Source: Opitutaceae bacterium
GTDB taxonomy: Bacteria > Verrucomicrobiota > Verrucomicrobiia > Opitutales > Opitutaceae
Direction of reading: 5' to 3'
Assembly (NCBI GenBank): GCA_030648295.1
Contig: JAUSID010000097.1
Coordinates: forward strand, 62,001 to 126,000
Length of the DNA: 64,000 nucleotides
The position numbers and the translations under genes are program-made. The notes beneath the pieces are model-generated. The model did not search any database, had not been told where the DNA came from, and saw nothing but the letters and a program-made list of their open reading frames with translations. Shown piece by piece: positions 26,959 through 36,244 of this stretch; the first letter of the stretch is position 1; each line of letters opens with the position of its first letter.

Positions 26959-28165
26959 CGGGTTTCACGATATCGGACGCATCTGCGGGCGCAGTTGGCA
27001 GAACGCGCGCGACCGAAGGTGGCGAACGCCGGACCAACTCGGAAAAATGTTCGAGCACCTGGCGCGAGACTTCAGCGAAGTCATAGCGCCGCACATGGGC
27101 TTGGGCGCGCTCGCCCATGGTGCGGCGTTCGCTCTCATTCGAGAGCAGGCGCGTGAGAACCGCGGCGAGGCGCTCGGCCGCATCCGGTGCTGAATGTTCG
27201 AATACAAGTCCCGTTCGCCCATCGTGCACGAGCTCGCGGAAACAGCCAAGCGCTGAAACCACCGGCGCCGCGCCGGCCGCCATGGCCTCGGCAATGGCGA
27301 CCCCAAACGTTTCGCCTTTCTCGGCGAGGCTGGGGTAACAAAACACATCGATGCCGCCGTAACGCCGGGCGAGCGCCGCGGGATCGAACTCGGGTCCACG
27401 CAACTCGAGCCGCGGACCGAGCACCGGGGCAAAATCGGCGATGAGCCCGTCGCGGAATACCTCGCCGCCGCCGCCTTGCGGAATGCTCGAAGGCCCGATC
27501 AGTTCAAGTCGCCACGGTGGCAGGTCGGACCGCCTGGTCAGCAGTGACGCGGCCTCGAGCAGCAGCCGGAGTCCCTTTTCGGGATGGATCCGGCCGATAT
27601 ACCCGATGGTCAGCGGTGTGGGTGCAACCGCCTTCGCCCCTGCCTGGGCATGGAGGTTCCAGTCGATGGGATATGGAAATGGGACAACGCGGTCCGCGAG
27701 CCCCGGGTTCGCCGCGCGCAGCGCGGCGCCCACGGCATCGCTCAACGCGAGCAGGAGGTCGACGCGTCCATAGGCCTGCGCGTGGCCTTTTGGCATTCGC
27801 GCCACGACGGCAACGACCCGGCCGGACGTCTGCCGGATTCGGCCCAGCCACGCGGGCAGGATGGGAGTATTGCACACCACGATGTCCGCCGGTGGCAGCA
27901 CGCGCGCCACTCGCAGGCCCCAGAAAAAGTCGTGGGCCAGGTTGACCAGCAGCGAGCGGCTGTGATTGGCGCCGCGGACCCTGACATGGTGGACGCCCGC
28001 AACAGTTTCGCGGTTGGCGAAGCCGGGCCACCGCCGCGAAACGATTGTCACTTCGTGTCCCGCCGCGGCGAACTGTTGCGCCAGACGATGCCAGATTTTT
28101 TCCGTCGAACCGCCGCGCACGGCCGGGACCGGAAGGAAGAAACCGGTGACGATGGTAATCTTCAC
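26951..28165 (-). CDS. Glycosyltransferase family 4
   Basis: GT-B sugar transferase of 404 residues with the N-terminal loop VRGGSTEKIWHRLA (residues 16-29), a strand IGYIGRIHPEKG opening the donor domain and EKGETFGVAIAEAMAAG as the EX7E motif. The start is GTG at 28165 with a GTGA overlap to the preceding GT4 gene. The C-terminus overlaps the acyltransferase start by 8 nt. The substrate is unknown. The overlaps on both sides place it firmly in the polysaccharide operon. Confidence 0.91.
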   Translation of the reverse strand: MKITIVTGFFLPVPAVRGGSTEKIWHRLAQQFAAAGHEVTIVSRRWPGFANRETVAGVHHVRVRGANHSRSLLVNLAHDFFWGLRVARVLPPADIVVCNTPILPAWLGRIRQTSGRVVAVVARMPKGHAQAYGRVDLLLALSDAVGAALRAANPGLADRVVPFPYPIDWNLHAQAGAKAVAPTPLTIGYIGRIHPEKGLRLLLEAASLLTRRSDLPPWRLELIGPSSIPQGGGGEVFRDGLIADFAPVLGPRLELRGPEFDPAALARRYGGIDVFCYPSLAEKGETFGVAIAEAMAAGAAPVVSALGCFRELVHDGRTGLVFEHSAPDAAERLAAVLTRLLSNESERRTMGERAQAHVRRYDFAEVSRQVLEHFSELVRRSPPSVARVLPTAPADASDIVKPDA

Positions 28166-29370
28166 GACGTCATCCGATCTCCCGGCGCGGCCAGACTCCC
28201 GAGCGCGCGGATCAGCCCCGCGGATGTTTCGCGATAGGTGTACCCGGCGATACGCGACGCCACGCGCTCGCGATATGGCCCGAGGTCATCGGTCAACGCC
28301 GCGGCCAACCGGGCTTGAAGCTGCCGGGTGTCGTCCGCTTCGAAAACCCATCCCGTCTCGCCATCCGTGACGAGATCCGACTGGCAGCCGACGCGATTGC
28401 TGACGAGGCAGGGGAGACCCATGTGCATCGCCTCGTTCACCGCCAACCCCCAGGTCTCGTAGGTGCCGTGTGAGGGCAGGGCGAATACGTCCGCGGCGGC
28501 ATAGCGCGATGGCATTTCGGTCTGGTTCGCAAAGGGCAGGAAATGAACGGCGGAGGCCGGCGCCGCGCGGGCACCCTCGACGAGGGCGTCGCGTTCGGGG
28601 CCGCCTCCGACAAACAATAACGCGGTGTTCGGCTGCCGCAGGGAAATGAATGCGTCGAGCAACGCACGCGGCTGCTTGGCGGCGACAAATTTGCCGGCAA
28701 AAAGGACGACGCGCGTGTTTGCCGAAAGGCCGAGTCCCGAGCGCAGGGCGGCCGCGGCCGCGATGTGCTTGGCGTGGCCGGCAGCGAAGAGTCGATCATC
28801 GACGGAATGCGGCGCAAAAAAGAGCCGCTCGTCCGGCACTCCCAGTGCCTGAAAATAGGCTCGATTTGCCGCGCCCACGTAAGTGATGGCGGCAAACTGC
28901 GAATACAACCGTCGCAGCGCGAAGGTGCGCAACCCACGCGGGCGTGCCCGGCCGAGCAGGTGGGAATCGCCGCGAAACAGAAGTGGGATCCGGCGTTTTC
29001 GCGCCCAGGCGATGGCGCGCAGGTGGCTGGCATATTTGTAACCGAAAATCAGCAGGGCGTCCGGTCGCCACTGATCGAGCCGCTTCGTCAGCTGCGGGTT
29101 GTTGAAGCCCCAGAATCGGTCCGGCCCGGGCGCGCGCGATGTGTTCGGTACGAACTCGGATTCGTAGCCGCCCAGCAAATCGACGTCCCATTTGAAGGTC
29201 TGCTGAAAATTCGCGTCATGCCCAGCGGTCACCCCGAAATCCCAGAGGTAAAACACCCGCAGCTGCAATCGCGTGTTCGCCGTCAGCCAGCGAAACCACG
29301 GGCTGTAATATTGCGTGGGGTGGGACAGCACGATCGCCAGCCGGGTCGGAGGTCGGACCGTGTGGAACAT
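28162..29370 (-). CDS. Glycosyltransferase family 4
   Basis: GT-B transferase of 402 residues. The N-terminus LAIVLSHPTQYYSPWFRWL is the form seen in GT4 proteins that lack the usual GG loop. VVLFAGKFVAAKQP starts the donor domain, and TYETWGLAVNEAMHMGLPCLVS gives the glutamate motif. ATG 29370 is chosen; a TTG four codons earlier (29382) would overlap the preceding gene. It follows the polymerase-like gene after a single nucleotide. The specific sugar cannot be inferred. Confidence 0.9.
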   Translation of the reverse strand: MFHTVRPPTRLAIVLSHPTQYYSPWFRWLTANTRLQLRVFYLWDFGVTAGHDANFQQTFKWDVDLLGGYESEFVPNTSRAPGPDRFWGFNNPQLTKRLDQWRPDALLIFGYKYASHLRAIAWARKRRIPLLFRGDSHLLGRARPRGLRTFALRRLYSQFAAITYVGAANRAYFQALGVPDERLFFAPHSVDDRLFAAGHAKHIAAAAALRSGLGLSANTRVVLFAGKFVAAKQPRALLDAFISLRQPNTALLFVGGGPERDALVEGARAAPASAVHFLPFANQTEMPSRYAAADVFALPSHGTYETWGLAVNEAMHMGLPCLVSNRVGCQSDLVTDGETGWVFEADDTRQLQARLAAALTDDLGPYRERVASRIAGYTYRETSAGLIRALGSLAAPGDRMTS

Positions 29371-29371
29371 G

Positions 29372-30820
29372 TCAGCGGCCAAAGAGAACCTTGATCCCCA
29401 CCGGAACTCCGATGAGCACGACGGCGGCCTGATAGAGTGATGAAATCCAGACGGACAGTGTCATCTCCGCCTGGAGGCTCCACGCCATCAACAAGACCAT
29501 GATGACACCGCCGACCGAGAGAGGTGGACTCGCGGCCGTCAGGGTCGCGAATCTCTTGAACAAGAGCCCGTAGCCCCCCCCGAGCAGCACGAGTCCGACG
29601 AATCCGAAGTTCACATACGCTTCGCAGGGCGTGCCGAACGCGATGCTCACCTTCTGCGCCGCGTCCTCATCGACCACGAAGCCGAGATAGACGGCCAGCC
29701 GCGAGTTCGACTTGTGCGGGCCAGGTTTGTCGCTCCAAAAGAGCCTGGGCACGAACTGGGCGGGGATGTTGACGTAGGTTTCCCCGTCGAGATGAGGCTG
29801 GCGAGAGGGAATGGAGTCGGCCGCGATGCACAGCACGTGAAACAGCGAGGTGCGCTCGAGCAGCTTTGACGCCATGCCCTCGTCGGATTCCGCGCGGGCA
29901 ACGAGGCTAAAGGTGATCCACTCGGAGAAAAAGTTCGGCAGATTGGCGAGGCCCACGGATGGAGCGCCCGGTTGCCAGTAAATCTTACGCATCGCGTCCT
30001 TGCCGACGTGGAGGAACGCAAAGACCCCGACGCCGATGATCAGGGTCGCAATCGGCAGCCGGCGGCTCGCGCTGGTGTAGCTGATGACCACGAGGAGCAG
30101 GAGCGAAGCGCCGACAATGAGATACAGCGTCGCGACGTGCATGATAATCTGCGCCGCGATATTGAGCGCCACGAACACCTTTTCCCCGGGCGAGAGCAGA
30201 TCGGTGCCCCAGCGTTGCATGAGGATGAACGCGCATAGCATGCCGATGCCGTAAAACACGGCGCGGAAGACGCTACCCAGTTCGTAGGGGATCAGGTCGG
30301 TGTATTGAGCGGTGAACTGATACACCGTCGTAATCGCCAGGCCCACCCGCGAGTGGCGCAGATAGCTGTCCGGCAACAGCGACTGGCGCCAGAGGGAACT
30401 CCGGCCGGCATGCCCGGGCAACAGGAAATACACGGCCAAGGTCGCGACTTGGAATGTGAGCACGGCCGTGGCGGCGCGCAGCATCACGTCGTTGGAGAAG
30501 AATGCGACGCTTGGGTTTTGATCGAAAAGCGGAAAGGCGTAGAAGGGGATGCCCGTCAGCATCATCACCTCGAACGCGGGCAACTGCCGCTCGCTTCGTC
30601 GTGCCCACAGAATGGCGGGCAGCGCCGAGAGGACGATCATTCCGACGCCCATCGACATCAACACCGGGTCCTCGAGTTCCGTGGTGTAGACGCGATAACC
30701 GCCGAGCAGCGCAACCCCCATCGCCCCGAGCAGCGAGAGTCGACGGCTCCGCTGTCGCGTCGCCGCGTCGGCGCGCGCCTGCTGGCGGTCGGTTTTGGCG
30801 GATGAGGAAGTTTCGCTCAC
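29372..30820 (-). CDS. Oligosaccharide repeat-unit polymerase-like membrane protein
   Basis: Inner-membrane protein of 482 residues with a charged cytoplasmic N-terminus (about 30 residues) and roughly ten to twelve hydrophobic helices. A large loop (about 255-400) contains FVPRLFWSDKPGPHKSNSR, then FGTPCEAYVNFGFVG. The latter resembles the conserved region of Wzy/O-antigen polymerases, where a small residue pattern precedes a GxxG helix. The start is GTG at 30820 with a GTGA overlap. It probably polymerises repeat units in the periplasm; a different membrane role (flippase-like) is less likely given the loop. Confidence 0.72.
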   Translation of the reverse strand: MSETSSSAKTDRQQARADAATRQRSRRLSLLGAMGVALLGGYRVYTTELEDPVLMSMGVGMIVLSALPAILWARRSERQLPAFEVMMLTGIPFYAFPLFDQNPSVAFFSNDVMLRAATAVLTFQVATLAVYFLLPGHAGRSSLWRQSLLPDSYLRHSRVGLAITTVYQFTAQYTDLIPYELGSVFRAVFYGIGMLCAFILMQRWGTDLLSPGEKVFVALNIAAQIIMHVATLYLIVGASLLLLVVISYTSASRRLPIATLIIGVGVFAFLHVGKDAMRKIYWQPGAPSVGLANLPNFFSEWITFSLVARAESDEGMASKLLERTSLFHVLCIAADSIPSRQPHLDGETYVNIPAQFVPRLFWSDKPGPHKSNSRLAVYLGFVVDEDAAQKVSIAFGTPCEAYVNFGFVGLVLLGGGYGLLFKRFATLTAASPPLSVGGVIMVLLMAWSLQAEMTLSVWISSLYQAAVVLIGVPVGIKVLFGR

Positions 30821-32100
30821 GAATTCACCACCCGGTTGAAAATCTCAGCGTGTTCGTGCGCGAGCCGGTCCGCGTGAAAATCGCGCAGCGCAGGCGACGC
30901 CGGGCGGGGAGTGACGCCGCCCCGCGCCAGCTCGTCGAGGAAATTGTAAAAACGATCACGTGGTTCGCCGGCCAGGAACGCACCTGACCCGCCCAGTACC
31001 AGTCCGGCGGACGAATGCGGGCGCAGCAGCTCGGCCAGCGTGCTTTGATCATCGATACAGGTGAGCCAGGGCCGTCCGCTCGCCAGCGTTGGCCAGAGTT
31101 TCGATGGCGAGTAGGAGGCGTCATCGGAACCGAGGATCAGGTTCGCGTGACTGCGTTGCTGGGCGGCGATGGCCTGCAAATAGCCGATTCGATCAGGGTC
31201 CTCGACCACCGCGTCGGCCAGTCCCAGTTCCTGTGCGAGCCGCGTCGGAACGCCCGCCGCCGCCGTTCTTCCCGCGTAGCTGGTGCCCACGAACCGCCAC
31301 GTCACGCGCGGGGATACCGGCCGGGTGGCCCGCCATTCGGCGAACGCCGCGAGCAGCTTCCGGAGCAGCCGCGTCATGTCCGCGCCGACGCGACCGATGT
31401 ACAAAATCGTCGGCGCGGCGTCGATCACCGTAGCCGGCATCGCCGCCGCGATCTTTTGATCATTTTCCGACCACCCGAAGGGAATGACGCTGGCCAGGCT
31501 GGGATCAAACCACGACCGGCGGTGTTTCAGGTCGTCAATATACCGACGGGAAACGGCGATGACATGGCTGCAGCGGCGAAGCGTCCAGCCCTCGGACAGC
31601 GACGTGCTCATGGCAGCGAACCGGTATTTCCATCCACCGGGCGGCGGGGATCCACCGCGCTGGCGGTAATAGGGGTTGTGCCAGGGATCCTGCAGATCGA
31701 TCACGTAGGGGATGCCGAAGCGCCGGCGCCATGAACGGCCGAGGGGCAGGCACGCAAACTGGGTGGTGCTGAAGTACACGAGATCGAAGCGCTCGGAGCG
31801 GAGCAGGTGCGAACCTTCCCGCGCCAGCCACGGCAGGCACCGCCAGCCGAGGTTTCCGACCCCGAATCGCCGACTGCGGACGGAATCAAACGCATTCGCG
31901 CGGACGATTTCGATGTCAGTTGGAATCGTATCCATCAGCGCCGGCTCCAGGGGCGCCAGGATGCGTTCCGGCCGGACTGCCAGGATGGTCGGCTGCCAGC
32001 CGCACTCGCGCAGCCACGGTAAGATGAGCCTCGCGCGGTGCCCATCCGGCGCATTTACGGGCGCAAAATGCGGGGCGACAATGAGGACCCGCTTCGTCAC
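30817..32100 (-). CDS. Glycosyltransferase, GT4-like GT-B fold
   Basis: A 427-residue protein starting VTKRVLIVAPHFAPVNAPDGHRA at GTG 32100 (GTGA overlap with the acyltransferase-3 gene). It has the VIDLQDPWHNPYYRQ segment found in WcaI-like and sialyl-type GT4 relatives, ILYIGRVGADMTRLLRKL opening the C-terminal domain, and SYSPSKLWPTLASGRPWL in place of a standard EX7E motif. The family is clear, but it is a divergent branch. A long in-frame upstream extension lies within the acyltransferase gene and is rejected. Confidence 0.83.
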   Translation of the reverse strand: MTKRVLIVAPHFAPVNAPDGHRARLILPWLRECGWQPTILAVRPERILAPLEPALMDTIPTDIEIVRANAFDSVRSRRFGVGNLGWRCLPWLAREGSHLLRSERFDLVYFSTTQFACLPLGRSWRRRFGIPYVIDLQDPWHNPYYRQRGGSPPPGGWKYRFAAMSTSLSEGWTLRRCSHVIAVSRRYIDDLKHRRSWFDPSLASVIPFGWSENDQKIAAAMPATVIDAAPTILYIGRVGADMTRLLRKLLAAFAEWRATRPVSPRVTWRFVGTSYAGRTAAAGVPTRLAQELGLADAVVEDPDRIGYLQAIAAQQRSHANLILGSDDASYSPSKLWPTLASGRPWLTCIDDQSTLAELLRPHSSAGLVLGGSGAFLAGEPRDRFYNFLDELARGGVTPRPASPALRDFHADRLAHEHAEIFNRVVNS

Positions 32101-33218
32101 GAGGATGCGAGCCGGGATTGGCGGCGGGCGATGCGCCAGCGTTCGCAGGGCTTTTCCACCGCCCGCCAGAACAGCCAACCGCCGAGGACGGCTGCGGCAA
32201 TCGCGAGCATCCACAGCACGGCGAACATCGCCGACGCGGGCTGGAGAAAGCGCGTGCCGAGGTTGAGCACCCGCGAGGCAAACTGAACGTGGAGCAGATA
32301 CAGCGAGTAGGAAAACACACCGACCCAACCGAGAACGCGCACCATCGCACGGCGCGACAACCAGTCGTCGGCGCCGCGCAGGGCGAGCAGCAGCCACGCG
32401 AAGGCGAGAGCAAATCGCCGCGAATCCGACGCGTGATACTCGAGCGGCAGCCACGCCGCCAGGGTGAGTGCTCCCAATACGGCGAACGCTGCCGCCCGTC
32501 GGCCGCCCAGCGCGAACGACACCGTCATGCCGGCGAAGAAATCCGGCCACGTTGCCAGTGGCAGCGCCCAGCCCGAGGCTGGCATCACGAATGCGGTCAG
32601 ACACAGCAGCGCGCCCGCCGTGAAGCTGCCCGTGAGCCCGGCACCCGTCCGCGCCAGCGCCAGCAGCGCGGCTGAAATCAGATAGAAGCTGCACTCGCAC
32701 GTCAGCGTCCAGGTAACGAGGATGAACGAGGGCGAGCCGACGAAGACGTGGGTCAGGGTGAGATTCGCCAGCCAATCGCCCGGCGACACCGAGAGGGGCG
32801 ACAGCGAGGCCGCACCCGTGACCGCGTGGGTCACGCCGTTCAGCGCGACCGAGAGAAGCAACGCGGCCCAGTACACCGGGAAAATCCGCAGCACGCGATC
32901 GACGAGGAACGCGCCCGGCCGCTCGCCGCGGTGCAGCGCCACCCGGAGTCGTTCGAAGATGCAGTATCCGCTGAGGACGAAAAACAGATGCAACCCGAGC
33001 CAGCCGCGCCACGCCACCGCCCTAATCGGGTGCAGCGGGGCCCAGAGTGTGGCATCGTAGAACGCCCCGAAACTGTGAAATAGAAGCACCGACAGCGCCG
33101 CGACACCGCGCCACGCGTCAATCGTGACGTAACGTCCGACCGGTGACACCGGACTGTGCGCGTGCCCGCGGCGCGACTCTTCCGCTCGCGGGTCAGTGCT
33201 GGCGACCGGCTCGGGCAT
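32097..33218 (-). CDS. Acyltransferase 3 family (OafA-like) membrane O-acyltransferase
   Basis: Integral inner-membrane protein that would move acetyl or another acyl group across the membrane to sugar hydroxyls of the surface glycan. The 373 residues hold about ten helices. The family hallmarks are an early catalytic histidine/arginine region DAWRGVAALSVLLFHSFG (about 34-51), HLFFVLSGY near residue 77-85 and RVLRIFPVYW after it. ATG 33218 overlaps the preceding GT4 gene by 26 nt. It adds to two cytoplasmic LbH acyltransferases in the same locus, implying a multiply acylated product. Confidence 0.92.
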   Translation of the reverse strand: MPEPVASTDPRAEESRRGHAHSPVSPVGRYVTIDAWRGVAALSVLLFHSFGAFYDATLWAPLHPIRAVAWRGWLGLHLFFVLSGYCIFERLRVALHRGERPGAFLVDRVLRIFPVYWAALLLSVALNGVTHAVTGAASLSPLSVSPGDWLANLTLTHVFVGSPSFILVTWTLTCECSFYLISAALLALARTGAGLTGSFTAGALLCLTAFVMPASGWALPLATWPDFFAGMTVSFALGGRRAAAFAVLGALTLAAWLPLEYHASDSRRFALAFAWLLLALRGADDWLSRRAMVRVLGWVGVFSYSLYLLHVQFASRVLNLGTRFLQPASAMFAVLWMLAIAAAVLGGWLFWRAVEKPCERWRIARRQSRLASS

Positions 33219-34242
33219 TGTGGAGTTCGTGATACAGGGCGAGGTATTGCGTCGCGCACGCCGCGAGGCTGAACCGGGTCTCGGCATCACCGCGGCAGGC
33301 CGCCCGGTCGAGCTCGGGCAGCCGTCGCACCGCTTCGACTCCCTCCACCACGGAACGGATGAAAAAGCCGGTTTCTCCGGGCCGGATGATTTCCGGCAGC
33401 GCGCCGCGGGCGCAGGTGATCACCGGCGTGCCGGCCGCGAGTGATTCGGCAAACACGATGCCAAACGGCTCGTCCCATTGGATCGGCACGACGAGTGCGG
33501 CCGCCTGGCCAAGCAGCACGCTTTTCTGCGAGTCATCCACTTCGCCGACATACTCGATGCCGTCGCGGCCGAGATGTGGCGCGATTTTGGCGTCCCAATA
33601 AACCCGCTCCGGCCCGCAATCCGCATGATTCCCTGCAATGATCAGCCGGCGTCCGCTCGCCCGCGCAATCGCGATGGCGACGTCAGGGCCTTTGATTGAT
33701 TCCACGCGACTGAGAAAGAGGAGTGGCGCGTCGACCACGACGTGAGGCGCAAACCTGATGCTTCTGGGGTCGACGAAATTCGGGATCGCGTGCCAGCGGC
33801 CACCGGCGCGGCGGCCCATCGCGCAGATAAACTCACTGCAGCCGGTGAACCGAAGCGAGTTCCGTCCCAGCCGGGACGCGATGCCAATTTTACGACCACC
33901 GGTGTGGCGCTGATACGACATGATTTTGGGAATCGACGCGGGGAGCAGCGGCCCAAGATAGGCGAGCCGGGAAAAACTGTGCACGACATCGGCGTGGAAT
34001 TCTCGCGTCCAACGGCGGAGCTGCAGCGCATTCTGCCACGTTGACCATACGGAGCGGGGCGCGCCCGCAGCCCAATCGACGCTGCGAGACGCCGGCGAGG
34101 TCGAACCCGCGGTGGCCAGGAGGAAGACCTCGTGACCAATCGATTCGTAATGCCGTACCAGCCCGTCGACGATGCGTTCGATGCCACCATATCCGAGGGG
34201 CGGGACCGTGACGCCGGGATCGGCGGTCAGGAGGATGCGCAT
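33193..34242 (-). CDS. Glycosyltransferase family 4
   Basis: GT-B transferase of 349 residues with the N-terminal PPLGYGGIERIVDGL loop (14-28), the donor-domain opening PLLFLSRVESIKG and the EX7E motif EPFGIVFAESLAAGTPVITC. The GYGGIE loop is common among GT4 mannosyl- or glucosyltransferases, but specificity cannot be assigned. It overlaps the upstream exostosin-type gene by 16 nt and the downstream acyltransferase by 26 nt, the two longest overlaps of the operon. Confidence 0.92.
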   Translation of the reverse strand: MRILLTADPGVTVPPLGYGGIERIVDGLVRHYESIGHEVFLLATAGSTSPASRSVDWAAGAPRSVWSTWQNALQLRRWTREFHADVVHSFSRLAYLGPLLPASIPKIMSYQRHTGGRKIGIASRLGRNSLRFTGCSEFICAMGRRAGGRWHAIPNFVDPRSIRFAPHVVVDAPLLFLSRVESIKGPDVAIAIARASGRRLIIAGNHADCGPERVYWDAKIAPHLGRDGIEYVGEVDDSQKSVLLGQAAALVVPIQWDEPFGIVFAESLAAGTPVITCARGALPEIIRPGETGFFIRSVVEGVEAVRRLPELDRAACRGDAETRFSLAACATQYLALYHELHNARAGRQH

Positions 34243-35330
34243 TTCTCCAGAAATTCCGGGATGCCGTGCTGGGGCACGGTCCCGGGCGGATATGGCCGCT
34301 TCTTCATCAGCTCGCGGAACGCGAGGCGGTCCGCGAGCCGCTCGACCTCTGCGATGATCTGCCGGCTCATTCCCTCCAGCGTGAAGAACTCATCGTAGAG
34401 CTCCGCGATTCGCCGCTGCATCGCCGCGACTCGAGCGGGCGCCAGGGCAGCGAGCATGGCCGGAAGTTCCTTGATGCGCCCAATCGGCAGCGAGATCGCG
34501 ATTTCGGTCCAGTCAATTCGATCGCGATACGGCAGCCACTCGCAGTCATCCCATATATAAACCGGAATGGAGCCGACGCTCAGCGCTTCGTAGAATCGAA
34601 AACTGGCCCGCCCCAGGCCGCGGGGGCAAAGACTGAAAGTCGATCGCGACATCACCTCGCGCCATCGGGTGCCCGATGTGAACAGCGCGTGATCGCGCAG
34701 TGCGTTGTACATCCGCCGTCGAACGCCGGTGGCATCGCTGGCCCCATCGACTCGCCCGACGAATGACAATTTGATGTTCTTCTCGCGGCAGGTGAACGCC
34801 GGACTGCCCTTGAGCAGCGGCACCGGCACGTCTCCCCAACCGCCCGCGCTGAATACGGCGACGTTCCGCGGAAACAAGTGCCAGTCCCAAATCATATGAT
34901 CGTACTCGAGCACCGTGAAGTAACAGCGATTGTCCGCGACCCGGCGATCGAGGAGTTCGCGAATTTGGCTTTCGAACGCGGCGAATTGCCGCGGCGTGAG
35001 CCGGTGGGTTTGGGCGTGCAGATAGAGATCGGTCCAGAATACCGGCAGATATACGACTTCGGTGTGAGGGTGCACCCGGAGCCAGTGACGAAAGAAGTAA
35101 TCCTCAATCCAGGGACCGCGGTATCCCTGATAATGATGCGGCGGCGGCCGGAGTAATCCTGGCGTCGGCACGATGCTTGAACCTTCCGCCACGCTCCGGC
35201 GCAGGTCGCGCCGATCTGTGGCTCGTTGGGGCGTCAGCCACTGGGCCTGAAAATCTGCGAGTCGAAGGAGATGTCGCAGCGGCTGCGCCGACCATGCCTG
35301 GCGGAAATCGTCTGCGTAATCCGGATTCAT
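34227..35330 (-). CDS. Exostosin-like glycosyltransferase (GT47-type)
   Basis: A 367-residue protein similar to the exostosin domain best known from animal heparan-sulfate and plant cell-wall glycosyltransferases. Visible are YFFRHWLRVHPHTEVVYLPVF at the N-terminus, the LSFVGRVDG strand, RSTFSLCPRGLGRASFRFYEAL and the acidic loop SVGSIPVYIWDDCEWLPY, which is the exostosin donor-site pattern. The start ATG 35330 makes an ATGA overlap with the FkbM methyltransferase gene; a longer open frame upstream is not coding. Such domains are uncommon in bacteria. The transferred sugar is unknown (GlcA, GlcNAc, Gal or Xyl in characterised relatives). Confidence 0.87.
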   Translation of the reverse strand: MNPDYADDFRQAWSAQPLRHLLRLADFQAQWLTPQRATDRRDLRRSVAEGSSIVPTPGLLRPPPHHYQGYRGPWIEDYFFRHWLRVHPHTEVVYLPVFWTDLYLHAQTHRLTPRQFAAFESQIRELLDRRVADNRCYFTVLEYDHMIWDWHLFPRNVAVFSAGGWGDVPVPLLKGSPAFTCREKNIKLSFVGRVDGASDATGVRRRMYNALRDHALFTSGTRWREVMSRSTFSLCPRGLGRASFRFYEALSVGSIPVYIWDDCEWLPYRDRIDWTEIAISLPIGRIKELPAMLAALAPARVAAMQRRIAELYDEFFTLEGMSRQIIAEVERLADRLAFRELMKKRPYPPGTVPQHGIPEFLEKCASS

Positions 35331-36244
35331 GCGCGAACCTCGCTTCGTTCGTACCGGCGGTCGACTGATGCGATTTTTCCTCGCGGCACGGCGAGCAGGT
35401 TGCAGTTGCTGTCGAGTGGATACGCGTCGCGCAGTTGGTGCGGAAGCAACCGGCCCTCCGGATTGAACTCGAACAACTCGTGTCCGAGATCCGCGAAGCG
35501 CGTCACCAGTTTGCGGCCGGAACTTCCCCACGTTGCCGACGTGGAATCGAGCGCCTCGAAGATCCACAGCGGCGCGAGATTCGCGCAAACGCGGGCGGCG
35601 CCGTCGAGCACGTCGGCCTCTGCGCCTTCGACGTCGAGCTTCACCAAATCGATCTCTTTCAGGTCGCGCGAACTTGCGAAATCGTCGAGCGACACGACGT
35701 TCACTTCGATGCGGTGAGTCGGTCCGCCTCCGCCCACGGCTGGCGGTCGCAGGCTGCTGACGGTGTCGATTCCATGCTGCGGGACGAACAGCGTTGCCGT
35801 CGAGGCACGCGCGCCCAGTGCGCTTCGATGGACTTCGATCCGATTCACACCGTTCAGCGTTGCATGCCACCGCAGGCGTCGTGCGCTCGCGGGTGCGGGT
35901 TCAAACGCGATAACGCGGCCGGTCGGACCGACCAGCGCGGCGGCGAGGACGCTGTAGAGGCCGTGATGTGCGCCGAGATCGACGAAGGTCATCCCGGGCT
36001 GGAGGAACCGGCGCAGGAACCGCAGCTCCCGGACATCCCAGCCATAGAGTTCGAAATCGAACGCACCTTTCTCCGGGCTCATGAACGGAATCACGTGTGT
36101 CCACCAGAACGTGAAATCGGGATGGCCATCCGTCGTGAGCCGGTAGCGGGTCGGCCAGATGGGAAGCTTCGACATCCCAAACCGCAGCTTCAGGTGGAAA
36201 GTCCGGCGCCATCCGGTGATTTTCGATTGCAGCGCCTCGCTCAT
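35327..36244 (-). CDS. FkbM family methyltransferase
   Basis: SAM-dependent O-methyltransferase of 305 residues. Motif I is VDLGAHHG (88-95), followed by VIAFEPAPA (acidic ribose contact). The FkbM-typical DLVKLDVEGAE comes before the C-terminal strands. Family members methylate hydroxyls of polyketides or sugars; the operon context points to glycan methylation. ATG 36244 overlaps the preceding GT4 stop by 4 nt. Residues 1-60 form an extended N-terminal region ahead of the fold. Confidence 0.92.
   Translation of the reverse strand: MSEALQSKITGWRRTFHLKLRFGMSKLPIWPTRYRLTTDGHPDFTFWWTHVIPFMSPEKGAFDFELYGWDVRELRFLRRFLQPGMTFVDLGAHHGLYSVLAAALVGPTGRVIAFEPAPASARRLRWHATLNGVNRIEVHRSALGARASTATLFVPQHGIDTVSSLRPPAVGGGGPTHRIEVNVVSLDDFASSRDLKEIDLVKLDVEGAEADVLDGAARVCANLAPLWIFEALDSTSATWGSSGRKLVTRFADLGHELFEFNPEGRLLPHQLRDAYPLDSNCNLLAVPRGKIASVDRRYERSEVRA

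Noticed and set aside
32101-33012. Apparent fusion of a long unknown domain to the GT at 30817
   Set aside because: The added part is an out-of-frame reading of the acyltransferase-3 gene; GTG 32100 begins the real protein.
35331-35870. Upstream extension of the exostosin-like gene
   Set aside because: Arginine-rich shadow of the FkbM methyltransferase gene; ATG 35330 is coupled to that gene's stop.
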